Shown here: positions 23,036 through 35,794 of the stretch, piece after piece | How positions within the stretch are numbered: the first letter of the stretch is position 1 | Layout: each line of letters opens with the position of its first letter | Origin: Mytilisepta virgata | Taxonomy: Eukaryota; Mollusca; Bivalvia; Mytilida; Mytilidae | Assembly: GCA_028015205.1 (NCBI GenBank) | Contig: JAPWFG010000018.1 | Location: 1,178,001-1,242,000 of the forward strand | Direction of reading: 5' to 3' | Length of the DNA stretch: 64,000 nucleotides | The notes under the pieces: generated by a model | The model's input: the letters and a program-made list of their open reading frames with translations, nothing else | Told to the model about the DNA's origin: nothing | Databases searched by the model: none | Made by a program: the position numbers and the translations under genes

Positions 23036-24063
23036 TACATATGGGTCCTTTAGAAAAGTCTTAGTTTAATGGGGGCAGCCATATTGTGCTGCATACTAAG
23101 GCTAATGGGGTTCTTTGCAGTGGAATTAAGTGTAGTTACACAGAAATAGTATGTATTTAAAATGCGTATTTATATATAAGATGGCCATTTGTGAGATCGT
23201 GGTCATGAACATAAAAATAATGTAAATATACAAGCTACAGGGCCATGAAAATGAGGTCAAGGCGAAGTGACATCTGCCAGTATATACACACCAAATTATT
23301 TTAAGACATTAAAAAATTCCATATTTTTCCAAGTTAATTACCTTAAATATCTACTTAAATGGCCAATACCACCCCTAACCTGGGCTGTCATTGTGATTTG
23401 AATTGATTAAAGGCCGGGGTGTGTTTGAATATGATGAGAGGCTAGGATTCTTTATTTACTTCATTTTATTTGAAAAATGACACTTTCTATGTAATAATCA
23501 CCTAGAAAAGTTGACTAAATATGTTAATCATTCAGTTTTTGGTGATTTCCCATTCTTCCTCAAATACTGCACAATCTAATAGAAGGCAGTTTGGACTAAG
23601 GGATCATATTTTTAATAATTGGAACTTGGAACTATTAAATTAGATATTTTTAGTGTATACAGGACATATAATACACGAAGAAAGCAATAGTATAGAAAAT
23701 ATCAGAATATAAAATGTCTTTTTCAAATAATTTAACTTTTTATATACCCAGGGTCATCTCTCAGTGATTGAAAAACCAACGTTAAACAATAGGGAGGTAT
23801 GAAATTGCTATTTAAAGAATATACTGATGCAGACACTTAAAAATTGTTTTATTTGATAGGAAGAAGTATAACATTTCAGGAAAATTCAAATATTTGATTT
23901 TCCAGTTTAATAGTGATAAACCAAGAGGATTTAATATGCAATTTGAGGATTATTATGAGTGATTAGTTCGTTTGTAGTGGATTGACGGAAGCAAAAAGAA
24001 TAAAACTAACGCAGAAGGTATGTCCCTTGTATTTCTGGTCAAATAACAGTGTCTTATTTGAAC
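23036..24063. other. No gene seen
   Basis: AT-rich, no convincing frames. Confidence 0.4.
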
Positions 24064-24260
24064 TGCAAATCACCGTGTAAACATCAGTGGATAGTGTGTT
24101 CAAGGTCGGAAAAAGGGGGTAAAAATCTAATGTTCTCCATAAATTCTGCAGTTTATGTTAAATATTTTCTCACTCTGATAACACAGTTTTAAGCGCACGG
24201 AAAATATTATCGTAAACACTTTTGTTTTCCTTACAATCGCTCTTCATTGTACCTTCATTA
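24064..24260 (+). repeat. Inverted-copy segment paired with 33503-33713
   Basis: 'gtaaacatcag', 'ggggtaaaaatct' and 'attatcgtaaacacttttgt' occur here and, in reverse complement, at 33503-33713. The two are diverged but clearly related through the whole stretch. Confidence 0.7.
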
Positions 24261-24311
24261 ATTGCTCAGTCTTAAAACTCATTTGTACGCCTATTTTTTT
24301 CTGAACGTTTA

Positions 24312-24444
24312 GGGACGACATCAAAAGATCAATGTCCGATAAAAAACTTAATTTAAATAGTTTGGGGGTGGGGGTAAAAATTTATAGTGAAATAACTATG
24401 TGAATTAAGTTTTTTATCCTACATTGAACTTTTGATGTCGTCCC
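24312..24444. mobile_element. PIF/Harbinger-like MITE, 133 bp
   Basis: Inverted ends of about 50 bp (GGGACGACATCAAAAG...CTTTTGATGTCGTCCC, one end slightly diverged) flanked by TTA (24309-24311 and 24445-24447). Confidence 0.75.
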
Positions 24445-24631
24445 TTAGATAGTTTATATATTTGACCGCATGGAAGGACTGGTTGGGGACTACAAAATAC
24501 CACGTAGTTATTCAGTGATCTAAGCTGATATGTGATTCAAAATGCACTCAGTATATATCTTACATTAGTATATCGGGTCTTCTTTCTTGAATTCAGAAGT
24601 CGGCATTGGCAGTACATTGTACGGATTGTAA

Positions 24632-24980
24632 GGGAAGAGATCAAAAGTTCAATGTAGGATAAAAAACTTAATTCACATAGTTTTTTCACTGACCCCCCAC
24701 CCCCCTCTTAACTTAATTTGGGAAAAATTGATTGACCAATATGGGCATATGCTTTTAGAGTATACTTTATGTATCATGGGTCCTGTTTTTCCTCAACAAT
24801 GTTTGTTTGTTCTGTATATTGACTTGGACATCACTTTTAAAAAATATTGGAAAAAAGTGATCTTGAATCCAAAATTTTCAAAATCGATGTAGGATAACAA
24901 AACTTGCAGCGACCCCGCCCCCCACCCCAAACTATTTGAATTAAGTTTTTTATCCTACATTGAGCTTTTGATCTCGTCCC
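24632..24980. mobile_element. PIF/Harbinger-like MITE, 349 bp, same family
   Basis: Ends GGGAAGAGATCAAAAG and CTTTTGATCTCGTCCC with the shared subterminal 'gtaggataaaaaactta'. Flanked by TAA on both sides (24629-24631, 24981-24983). Longer interior than the 133-bp relative, no transposase. Confidence 0.75.
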
Positions 24981-24983
24981 TAA

Positions 24984-25496
24984 GGAATGTACCGGTAATA
25001 GAGTTTTGATTATAAATATCAATCAGTGTGACTATAAATGCTGTTTGAATTTGGTAAAACGGAAGATGCATTTTACTCTTGTTTTTTATTTGATCCTCCT
25101 GTTTTGAGATTAAAGACTCACCTGACTTAAAAACCCTTGAGGTATTTACCCCCTGATTCCAAAAAGTTATCTAGGGATCTGGGCTCAGGCTTTCGAGTTT
25201 TTCCATATTATCTGAGTGACGTCTTGGCAATCCCGACAAAATGAATAAGTATGGGGTATTAATGCCAGTTTTTTACCTAAAAATATGAACATTTAAGGAA
25301 TGGATTCAAAACTAGTTTGGAGTGGTAAAGTATACTAGATACTTGAAAAAATAGATTGAGAGCCAGTCGGAAACGACAGTTATCCCCGCACTCCCCACAT
25401 GTCGTGTTCCTGTGAATTTATTTTAAAATCATATCTTTGAACACAGGGGTTGAATTTTGAATTTAAGCTTGTTACCTAAACTCTTCATTCATTTTT
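24984..25496. other. No gene; repeat fragments
   Basis: Near 25368-25412 the phrase 'acatgtcgtg' with 'cagttatccccgcactcccc' is the inverse of phrases near 26903 and 31995. Confidence 0.4.
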
Positions 25497-25650
25497 GTCG
25501 AGACTGAGACTTTTGTCGCGAAAGCGAGACATAGCGATCCTACATTCCGTCGTCGGTGTCAACTTTTACATTCACTCTGTGGTTAAGTTTTTAAAACATA
25601 ATAACTTTCTGAAACCATCCTGGATTTCTCCCTGTTAACATTATACATTT

Positions 25651-25766
25651 ATTTCCCTTGCATTAGTGAAATATGAAGATTTGTTCACCCAAGGAAAGTC
25701 ATGTTTCCCGAGGGCTTGCTTTTCGAGGGTGAACAAATCTTCATATTTCACTAATACAAGGGAAAT
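25651..25766. repeat. Short foldback, 40-bp stem
   Basis: Arms 25651-25690 and 25727-25766 match at 39 of 40 positions ('gtgaaatatgaagatttgtt'), with a 36-bp loop. Confidence 0.85.
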
Positions 25767-26015
25767 TAATGATTTATTCCACTAACTTGAGTTAACCATT
25801 AATAAATTACGTACATAGCTATGAATTAATATATATAGTGGAATAATACATATAGTCTGCAGTTAAAGTTTTTAAAACATTAATTACATTCTTAAACCAT
25901 CCTGGATTTTAACCAAACTTGGGCAGAAGATTGTTCATGATCAAAAGATAGTATCAAGTGGAAAGTTTGTAAAAAATGTTTTCCCATTTTCCCGTAGTTT
26001 ACTTATAAATGGAGG

Positions 26016-26282
26016 GGCCTCGGTGGCCGAGTGGTCTAGGTGGTTCGTCATGACTACTAAAGATCACTAGCCTGTCAACGCTGAGGTTGTGAGTTCGAAA
26101 CTCACCGGTGGCGGTGTGTGTTCGACTCCAATCTTAATTGACAAGGATTGCCAATTTTCCTACCGAAGGTCGGTGGTTTTCTCCGGGTACTCCGGCTTCC
26201 TCCACCAATAAAAACTGGCCGCCGCGAAATAGACAAATGTGCTGAAAACGGCGTAAAACCCCAACTAAACAAACAAACAAAC
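26016..26282 (+). mobile_element. V-SINE-like tRNA-derived SINE with perfect target duplication
   Basis: Leu/Ser-type tRNA head (GGCCTCGGTGGCCGAGTGGT box A, GAGTTCGAAACTC box B), a conserved-looking central part ('aaggtcggtggttttctccg') and a CAAA-repeat tail. Flanked by ACTTATAAATGGA at 26003-26015 and 26283-26295. It resembles the molluscan RUDI type as I remember it; that name is not checked. Confidence 0.88.
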
Positions 26283-26639
26283 ACACTTATAAATGGACTT
26301 AGCTTTTCTCACAGTTAACATTACATATTACATTCTGCAGTTAAAGTTTTTAAAACATTAATTAATTTCTTAAATCATCCTGGATTTTCACCAAACTTGG
26401 ACAGAAGCTTGATCATGATCAAAAGATAGTATCCAGAAGAAAATTTGTCCCATTTTCTGTATTTTACTAATAAATGAACTTGGACAGAAGCATCTTCGTG
26501 GTCGATCAATAATATGTGGAGGAAAATTATCATGATTATGTACATTCCAATATTACATTGAAAACATAGACAACAGCAAAATCAGGCGAGACACGTGGTT
26601 CCGTGGAACCCGTACAGATTTTTCATTTTATGTATTTAA

Positions 26640-27560
26640 TTTCTGTACAGTATTGTCACACACTGTATATAGAAGCGCAATAAGAATTTAGAATTTTGAT
26701 TTTCAAAAATTGGGGCCTTTTTATAGGGGTCGAATTTCAAAAATTGGGAATTATAAGCTGGTAACTGAAACTCTTCTTTTCATTTTATACATTTTTTTCT
26801 ATACAGTACTGTCATACATTCTATACAAATGCACAGTAACTTGGCTTTCGAATTTTGATTTTCCAAAAAATTATTTGAAAGATGTGCACAGGGATACATC
26901 ATGTGGGGAGTGTGGGGATAGCTGTCGTTTCCGACTATCTCAATCTAATTCATTTTGCCTTGTCTCTGGAAATACTCATACATTTTTTTTTCAGTGGTTT
27001 TATTTGTACAATATTGTTTTTCACTATGTGTAGATGTGCAATAAGGTTTTCAATTTTGAAATGTTTATATATATAATGTTTCAGCTGGAGTTTCCGGCAG
27101 GACAGAGGGGCTTTAATTCAGGATAAGGGGCACTTTAACGTATCTCCAGATCTGAAAAGGGCAAACAAGATCAAGTCAACTATTAATAAATATTAATTAT
27201 TCGCTTATCCTATTCCCTTTCAAGAGTTCTATTAGTTTCATTGCACACTGTAATTCAATTTCAGTATCCGTTGGTCTGCATGCTAATAGATGGCTTTAGC
27301 TTTATCACGTGGGCATTTCTGTATGCTGACGGACGGACGGACAGAGTTACCCGACACTTAAACCTGCGCATTCGGTGACGCAGGTAAAATATTCAGTTTT
27401 GTTTATTTGTATAAAAAAGTGATTTGTTGTATTTGAAAAAGGGGCAGGGAGTTGCACCCCTCTATTTTAACCTAGCTGGAACACTGATACAGAATTGTCC
27501 TACACTATTTGTAGTTGGACAATAAGGATTTAGAATTTCGATTTTTAAACCGGGCACCAA
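26640..27560. repeat. Four diverged tandem modules and a hairpin tail
   Basis: A module 'acagtattgtca...tatagaagcgcaataag...gaattttgatttt' recurs near 26648, 26803, 27008 and 27490. At 27331-27345 a GACGGACGGACGG run precedes the hairpin CCTGCG...CGCAGG (27363-27384), another hairpin-type terminus. Confidence 0.45.
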
Positions 27561-27659
27561 CTCGGTCAAATTTCCAAAATAGTAAACTTAATTAAGCTTG
27601 TGATCTAAGCTTTTTTCAGTTTTTATTAGGTTTATTGAATTAATTTATTTATAGAATGA

Positions 27660-28258
27660 TTGCTATTGCACATCAAACGTTTCAATATTCCAAAAAAAAA
27701 AAATATTGATTAAAAAAAAAATTTTGTTCAAAACTTACAAATATATATGCAGTATTTTTCTATTTAATATTCAAAAAATAAAAAATTATGTTCAAAACTT
27801 ACAAATATATATGCAATACTTTTTCTATTTATATATTCAAAAAATAAAAATTTATGCTCAAAACTTACAAATATATATGCAGTATTTTTCTATATATATT
27901 CAAAAGATGAAAAAAATATGTTCAAAACTTTATTTTTTTTTTATATATTCAATAATATTGCATTCTGGGTAATATCTTACTATGATTTGTTTGGTTACTT
28001 CCCTTGGTAAACTGGTTTTGAGAGGTAAATATGTTTTAATGTTAATGAAATCATTATATATTAAATTTCTGCTTTAAAACAAATTAAAATAAAGTTCTAT
28101 AAACGGCTTTAATTTGTAATAAAAAGTTTAGGGCAAAATACAGAAAATGTTGTAAGTTTAATAATATAAGAAACCAAGCTGTACAATTATTCATTTTTGT
28201 AAATGCTGTTGATTGACGTAATGCCACATTGCTCTATAAACTTTTAACTAAGTACGTG
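27660..28258 (+). repeat. Long inverted repeat, left arm
   Basis: Holds four units of about 62 bp ('acttacaaatatatatgc', 'attcaaaaaata') and then unique-looking sequence ('gttacttcccttggtaaact', 'ctataaacggctttaa'). The reverse complement of all of it is at 31082-31940. Confidence 0.9.
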
Positions 28259-29272
28259 GGGTTTACGGTTGATGCTTATTTCCACCGTAATTAAAAATCG
28301 TGAGATTCCGTTATTTTACGGAAATTAACCGAAAGTATTTATTTCGTTATTTTATATAATATACAAAATCGTATTCCGATTTGAAGAATAAAAAAAATGA
28401 AGTGAGGACCTTCAACATATCGCGGTATACGGGATACGTTATAGAAATAAATAAAGGTTACATCTTATTTAACTTCTTTGATGTTGAGTAAACCGCTTAT
28501 TATTATAAGGGTACCCCTGTAATTCCGACTATTAATGGCTTGCACTGCGTATTACCCGGGGGGGGGGGGGGGGGGGGGGTAATGGGATTTTCAGATATTG
28601 ATTGAATGATGTCCAAATATTTTCTAGACGAATTTCTGAACATATCAGGAAAATATCAAACACAAGCCGTAGCAGTGAATTATTTGCGCTTCAACACAGT
28701 ATATAAATATGAAACAAGAGAGCTGTCTGAGTGACAGCAAACCGGGTTTTCCTTCTATTTCGAATATTAAAGATATTGATCCGTTATCCACCTATTTCTG
28801 GTATGAATCATATCTCTGGCCTTACATTAATAACGTGCTACCGTATTTAATGTTTCGGATTTTTTTCAGGAAATTTGTCCTAGGGAAACCCTCTTCAGAG
28901 GCGCCCTTTGTGTTTTTATTCATTTCATTTGATTTTTCAATAAATCTTTTAAATATATATTATTTTAAAGATACATTAGTAGTATTTATTGTGTACAGCA
29001 CTTCATGTGTCTCTTTTTCACATGTTATTTGCTTTGACAATTATTTATTAGCCCCTAATCGTACTTACGATTTTACGGGGAAGTGTCAAATATGTAACTT
29101 GCAGGTGGTCCTACAACTTGTTGATGGACCGTTTTAATTGATCGCCCTTAAGGCATAATTGATATTTTCATGGTTATCTATATTAACCATATATCATTAG
29201 AAGACAGTGTATTTACTTCCAGTCATTTTTAAATTAAAGAATATATTAACTGCTGTATCGTTAATTATATTC
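28259..29272. other. No recognised gene; poly-G run and a 142-codon frame
   Basis: Poly-G of about 23 at 28557-28580. A plus-strand frame at 28709-29137 has 142 codons but begins on a small hairpin (GCTGTCtgagtGACAGC, 28722-28737), a typical repeat start. I recognise nothing in it, and the hydrophobic AT-rich make-up fits chance. Confidence 0.35.
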
Positions 29273-30870
29273 ACAAATGCAATCCGATGTATTTCGGATA
29301 ACAGTGATGCGTTTTGCAAGAGTGTCACTTTCTTTTTAGGAAAGATTGGTTTGTTTGTATTTTGATAATTCTAATTTGCTATTTTCATTGTCAAAATGTT
29401 AGGATTATTATGAAAGAAATATGATTATCTCAGTTTTCTTTCAAATACCCCAAAGTCTTTCATTATTTGTTTTCCCGATGTTTTACAAATAGGGACGAGA
29501 TTTAGTGCCTTTTGTAACACCAAGGTTTCAATGTTTGTCAATTTTCCTGACGACAAGTTCAGTATGAATTGTTTATCCAACTCAAGAAGCATTTGTGCTT
29601 GTGTTTTTTGCAGGCTTAAACTTTTTAATGATTTTAGCCTTTTTTTAAGCATATAACACTATCAGTTAGGAGGTATCTAAAAGAATGTGTTCAATTATAA
29701 ATATTGATGACACAAGTTTCAAGATTTAACGTGATTTGATTGGATGTATGGTCCAGGATAATTTTCATATGGTTGTGACTATCTGACATGTCTGACAAGC
29801 GATAGTTCCGGTTATCTTATACACCTCTTTGGGCGTGTTTTGACGAATAGGTACCGTTTTATTGGTTAATTTAGAATGTCAATAATCTACTTTTATGACC
29901 TAACACAATATTGTTTAATAGCTTTAGATATTTCACTAATTATAGAAACAATAGATGACTTTTTTCTTTTTTTTCTCAGTTTTTCTTAATTACATATATA
30001 ATATGTATAATATCATTTTTTTTTTTATTTTTATTTTTTTTATTTTTAAATTTTTAAATTTTTATTTATTTTTTTTTATTAAAGTTAGAAGTAAGCAGTT
30101 TTCACTTATTTCATAGTGAATTTTAAAGTTCATGTTTGTTGTTTGCATCTCTTTGAATATTATTACCACTGTAATCCATTGTATATATTTTGGATTACAT
30201 TGATTAATTTTGCAAGGGTGTCTCTTTTCTTTTTGGAAAGATTAGAATGTTTCGTTGTCTAGCATTTTGACAATTCCAATTTATTGTTTTCATTGAAATG
30301 TTAGGTTTATTGTGAAAGAAATATGGTATTCTTAAGTTCTCTTTCAAATATCCTAAAGCCTTTCATTAAGTTTTTTCCCGATGTTTTGCAGGAACGGACG
30401 AAATTTAGTACCTTTTGTAATATATATATTTTAATATATTCACTAATGTAATCCAGTGACTTTTGGATTACATTGATAAGTGTTTCGTAGGTACGGACGA
30501 AATTTAGTCCCTTTTATAATATTCACCAGTGTAATCCATTGTATTTTGGATTAAATTGATAAATTTTGCAAGAGTGTCTCTTTCTTTTTAGAAAAGATTA
30601 GAGTGTTTCGTTGTCTAGAATTTTGACAATTCCAATCTATTGTTTTCATTGAAATGTTAGGATTATTGTGAAAGAAATATGATATTCTTAGTTTTCTTTC
30701 AAATATCCTAGCGTCTTTCATTAATTATTTTCCGATGTTTTTCAGGTCCGGACGAAATTTAGTCCCTTTTCTAATTTTTTTTTATATTCACCAATGTAGT
30801 CCGTTGTATTTTGGATTACATTAATAAAATTTTGCAAGAATGTCTCCTTCTTTTTAGGAAAGATTAGAGT
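29273..30870 (-). repeat. Tandem relics of a Penelope-like retroelement fragment
   Basis: A segment of about 260 bp is repeated with divergence at about 29273-29510, 30160-30420, 30437-30515 (partial), 30525-30775 and 30785-30870. The best preserved copy on the minus strand (29425-29652, 75 codons) contains 'ILNLSSGKLTNIETLVLQKA' and then 'LNLVP', like the NLSs...L...E...L.KGL.F.P motif I know from Penelope-type reverse-transcriptase proteins. Other copies have stops. A T-rich low-complexity block sits at 29990-30080. Family assignment is tentative. Confidence 0.4.
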
Positions 30871-30912
30871 TTTTTTTTATCCTACATTGAACTTTTGATC
30901 TCGTCCCTTATC
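30871..30912. mobile_element. MITE end fragment
   Basis: 'tttttatcctacattgaact' with 'tttgatctcgtccc' is one end of the 24312/24632 MITE family; the other end is missing. Confidence 0.6.
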
Positions 30913-31081
30913 TAAACCATATTTAAAATTTTATCCCGAAAAAAGTGTCAAAATTATTAGATATTGTAATTAATCTTAACAATTGTATGTCAAAAATCAA
31001 AAGATTCCCAAGTTTAAAATTTAAAATCTCCCATATAGACTCTTAATACATACACCCTTAATCAGCATATAGGTAGATGTA

Positions 31082-31940
<859 letters not shown>

Positions 31941-31989
31941 TTTTGGATGGGAATAAGGTTTTTATATTTTTGACTATAGGTAAGAGCCC

Positions 31990-32241
31990 AAACTACTAAC
32001 AGGGGGTGCGGGGATTACTGTCGATTCTGACATGTAATTATCTATACAAATTTATTAGAGATGCATTAGAAATAAGAAACAATTCTTATAATTATGTCAT
32101 GTATGTGTACAGTTGTATTATTATACTACATGTAAAAACTTTGAAATTTTGTTTTGTATATTATTATATGATTTATAATGGAGAACACTAATGTAATATT
32201 AGTTTTCTTTTAATAAATAATCTGAATCTGAATCTGAATCA
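31990..32241 (+). mobile_element. LINE 3' end with hexamer tail
   Basis: A short frame 'YLYKFIRDALEIRNN' like the very C-terminus of CR1/L2-type LINE proteins is followed by an AT-rich 3' UTR and the tail TCTGAATCTGAATCTGAATC (32220-32240). Body missing. Confidence 0.4.
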
Positions 32242-32871
32242 GTAGAGTTATCTAGTTTTTATTTTTGTAGATGATTTATTGTTATATAAATGGAAGTAAT
32301 ATATATATATATATATATAGTACTTTTCTTTCTTTATTTGGGGGGGGGGGGGGGGGGGGGTAAGTATTTTATACTGGTCATAGTAGATCTCGCCGTTCTT
32401 TTGACAGAAGCAATTCTCACTAAAATGCAAACTATGATTTCATGTGTTGATGAAAATCTTGTCGTTTTATGTCTCAACTTTCAAGATATTTTACAATAAA
32501 AGATAATAACTTGATCGCGATAACTACTTTCTGACCAGTATAAGTCCGTTATTTGTATTGCGTCTTTAAATCTCCGGAAACATTTTCCACATTGGTCACA
32601 AATACATGTATGGATTGTTTTTTTACATTGACATCCACTAACGTTTTCTCAACATGTCAACCCTGGTGCCTTTTCTAGTCTCATATATTCGGATCTATCG
32701 GTAAGGTTTTAAAATTTTCTTTGATCCAGATAGGCTGATAATGTCAGTATCATGTATAGGTACTGATAATAAAAATATGGGGTCACTGACCAGGATGACA
32801 TCCCGTTGCTTTGCATCGAAGTTCATCCGCGTCAATCTAATGAATTAAATGATAGCAACATCATTCATCAA
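32242..32871. other. No gene; microsatellites
   Basis: (TA)n near 32300 and a poly-G run at 32341-32360. Otherwise AT-rich. Confidence 0.5.
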
Positions 32872-33214
32872 GACCGCCTCGGTGGTCTCGTGGTAGCGTG
32901 CTCGCCCCGAGTGCGGAAGGTCGCGAGTTCAATCCCCTGCCGGGTCAAACCAAAGACATTAAAATTGGCATTTGCTGCTTCTCCGCCAAGCACGCGGCAT
33001 CTAGGAGTAAGAGCAAAGACGGGTCGGCTGGGAGTCAGTATAATGTGTCCGAGTGAGGTGATATGTCTTCCTGCGGACAGTTACCTCGTGAGCTAGCACA
33101 TTAAAAATCCGACTTAGCGTGTCGGTATAGTACAAAGCAGGGATCATATTCATTATCATATCAACATGTTCTCGTCCTGATATGCACCTGGTTGCCACTG
33201 GACGTTAAACAATA
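32872..33214 (+). mobile_element. tRNA-derived SINE, family 1 (full length)
   Basis: Head GCCTCGGTGGTCTCGTGGTA (box A) and GCGAGTTCAATCCC (box B), a body with 'gacattaaaattggcatttg', end 'cactggacgttaaacaataa'. Flanked by ATTCATCAA at 32863-32871 and 33215-33223. Confidence 0.88.
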
Positions 33215-33502
33215 ATTCATCAAACAGCACAACCTACTTTCGATTACGTCCGCTGAAAACGTCACCATTTCATTTATCTTTATTTTTGTCAATAATATAT
33301 CTAATTTCCAAAAACTGTTTTAATTTTAAATGCTAACAAAAGGTCGTCATCGTAAGTACATGTTTTACAATTAAAGATGAGTAAAACTGACAGAAATTAG
33401 GAAATTTTAGAATAAACGATAATAACTTCGAAGCTTGAAGGAATGTCAACTAAGCCATATAAGCGTACATGACGGGAAACTGCTGAAGCAATTAGACATA
33501 TA

Positions 33503-33713
33503 AAAACTTACAATGAAGAGCGATAGCAAATGCCCCTTTTAAGGAAAACAAAAGTGTTTACGATAATTTTTTCCCGCTTGCACACAATGTCGATGACTAT
33601 AATTGAGAAAAATTTTGACATGAAGTGTAGAATTTGTGGAGAAAATAAGATTTTTACCCCTTTCTTCGTCCTTGACCACACTATCTACTGATGTTTACGC
33701 GATGATTTCCGTT
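33503..33713 (-). repeat. Inverted-copy segment paired with 24064-24260
   Basis: Reverse complement homologous to 24064-24260 ('acaaaagtgtttacgataat', 'agatttttacccc'). Confidence 0.7.
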
Positions 33714-35654
33714 TTTTTAAAATAATTTATATAAAATTTGGAAGATAATACAATTTTGTTTGCGGAAATAATGACGGAGATTGCTATTGTAGCACATGTA
33801 TTGAAAGGCAAGTTTTTCCTCCGAAGATGAGATAAGCGTGAAAAATCGTGCTCGCGCTTGAGTTTATTGATCCAAAATACTTGACTCTCACGCCCAATGT
33901 GTGGGAAATCACATATTATGGCATAATATCCCAGGGATTTGATTGTAACCAGACATCGTTTGTGAAAAGTTTTTTCTATATTGAATTCCATTATCCTGGA
34001 TAAAAAAGTCAAATAATTCCAAAAAAAGAACGCCTTTTTACAACTTCTATATGATCGGTTAATACCGAAATCACACCCGCTCCGTATGCGCATTCAAATA
34101 CTACTCAAGGTATCGTTTCACACCCTTTTCATACTTTTGTTTTCATTTTTAACTGTGAGCGTACCTGCGGCCCACGAAGAAATTTGGCGTACAGATACAT
34201 TTGTTTTGAAAGAATGAAAGGTTTGAATATCATTGTCGGTCGTCTAGTAGGTACAATGACAGTTAAAATTCGATTTAAAGACAAATCCCTCTATTCACTT
34301 CTGACCTTAGGAATTCCTTTAAAATCAACTCTAAGGTATTTCAAGTAATACTGATCAAAATGACGTTTTAAAAAAATGAGGTCACTGGACTCGTTTTCAT
34401 GTTATTCCATCTCGAATTTTTCTCGTTTTAAGAAATCATTAAGTATAACGTGCCATTTTCAAAGGATTGCTATTCTTTTGAAACACGACAGAAATTTTAC
34501 ATGTTGGTACCAAAATTTCTAGAATTTCTTATATTTCAAGATTTTGATTTTGATTTAACAATTTTCTTTGCTATAATTGGGAAAATAGTATATTATTTAA
34601 TTTCCCGCCAATAAAATAGTCGAATCCTTTTTGTACAAAATGATATATAAACAATTCTGACGTTAAGAATTTTCTTAAAGTTGTCATGGAAGAGAAAATA
34701 GCACTCTTTAACGAATAAGTTTTTTAAAAATATAGGTCAACGGCCTTTTAAGAAAGAAAAACTAATTTTTATCCATTTTTCAATAATTGTTATGAAGATT
34801 AGAGTTATCTTCTCTCAGAAAAACGTTGAATGACGTTACGTCATAATTGGGTTTCCCGTTAGATGTTGCCGTTCATAAATTCACAGCTCAGGAATCTTTT
34901 TTTAGGAAAACATGTAAAATACAATAAAGAGTAGTGCAAATTAATATAAAAATGAACGGAATATATATTCTAAATTCTAAATGAAGATATAGTATGCATC
35001 CATTGATTCGAGTCGTCATTCCATTTCCGTTGATCAACCATTGATAATTCTTCTGAAATGTTAGAAGTTCGTGGAAATCGCGATGTCATAAGCCGCCAAC
35101 GGCATAATACCGTTGCGCTGCTATATGCGCAAAAACAGTAGATGGATTTGTCTTTAAACTGGAAGAGATTGCTATTTTTCAACATTTTTACACGCCCTAT
35201 GCACAAAATATTGACGATATATGTTTTCAATCAACGGTAATAGACAACATATGAGGTATTTTATTTAAGGAATAGGTAAAGGCTGCAAAATAAAACCTTT
35301 GGTTTTGACGGCATTGCAAATTTATCTATTTATTTTAAAATAGGGGGTCATTCGGTGCACGTTATCGTGTCCTTTTTAAGCTCTCGATGGGAGCTATTAT
35401 GGTAGAAGTGTCGATTTGGCTTCTGTTCTTAGAATTTTTTATTCATTCGGAAATTGAAACCAACTTCCGGACTTGCGCTAAGACACGAATGCATATGTGG
35501 GTCCGTTCGCCACAATGTACGTATTTTCGCCACTGGATCCGTTCAAAGCCTTTGTTAAGATATTTTGTTAAATAATTTTTCATGGGAAATATGGATACAC
35601 ATTTCCTGATATACCCTTCTTAAAAAACTGATGGAGCTTATCAGATAACACCTG
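33714..35654. other. No recognised gene
   Basis: A 132-codon minus-strand frame (33695-34093) is open but matches nothing I know and has no clear splice sites. AT-rich elsewhere. Confidence 0.35.
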
Positions 35655-35662
35655 CCTCATAT

Positions 35663-35780
35663 TAGCGAGCACAGCGAGCGCTATATGGGAGCATATGCAT
35701 TTTCCACATACTAAGGCTAGAAAAAGTTTCGTTCGCCGGAAACGGAATTATAATTTTAGAATCAGAATCGTAATACCGGA
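35663..35780 (+). repeat. GCGAGCACAGCGAGCGC hairpin-element fragment
   Basis: Same start as 22985-23035, with 'atactaaggcta' following in both. Its right part is an inverted copy of the 22958-22990 flank. Confidence 0.55.
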
Positions 35781-35794
35781 AATGTATTTTATTT

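Larger units (their letters stand above)
25497..26625 (+). repeat. Repeat element with GCGAAAGCGAGAC start, interrupted by a SINE
   Basis: Starts 'tttgtcgcgaaagcgagaca', repeats a unit ('aagtttttaaaacat', 'catcctggatttt', 'accaaacttgg') at about 25585, 25866 and 26340, and ends near 'aggcgagacacgtggttccg' (26585-26605). Contains a foldback (25651-25766) and a SINE (26016-26282). Confidence 0.5.

Noticed and set aside
28709..29137. 142-codon plus-strand frame
   Set aside because: Starts on a repeat-type hairpin, no recognisable motif, no splice sites, and composition typical of AT-rich chance frames.
33695..34093. 132-codon minus-strand frame
   Set aside because: Its 3' end overlaps the inverted-copy segment 33503-33713, whose partner is not open there, so it is not likely coding.
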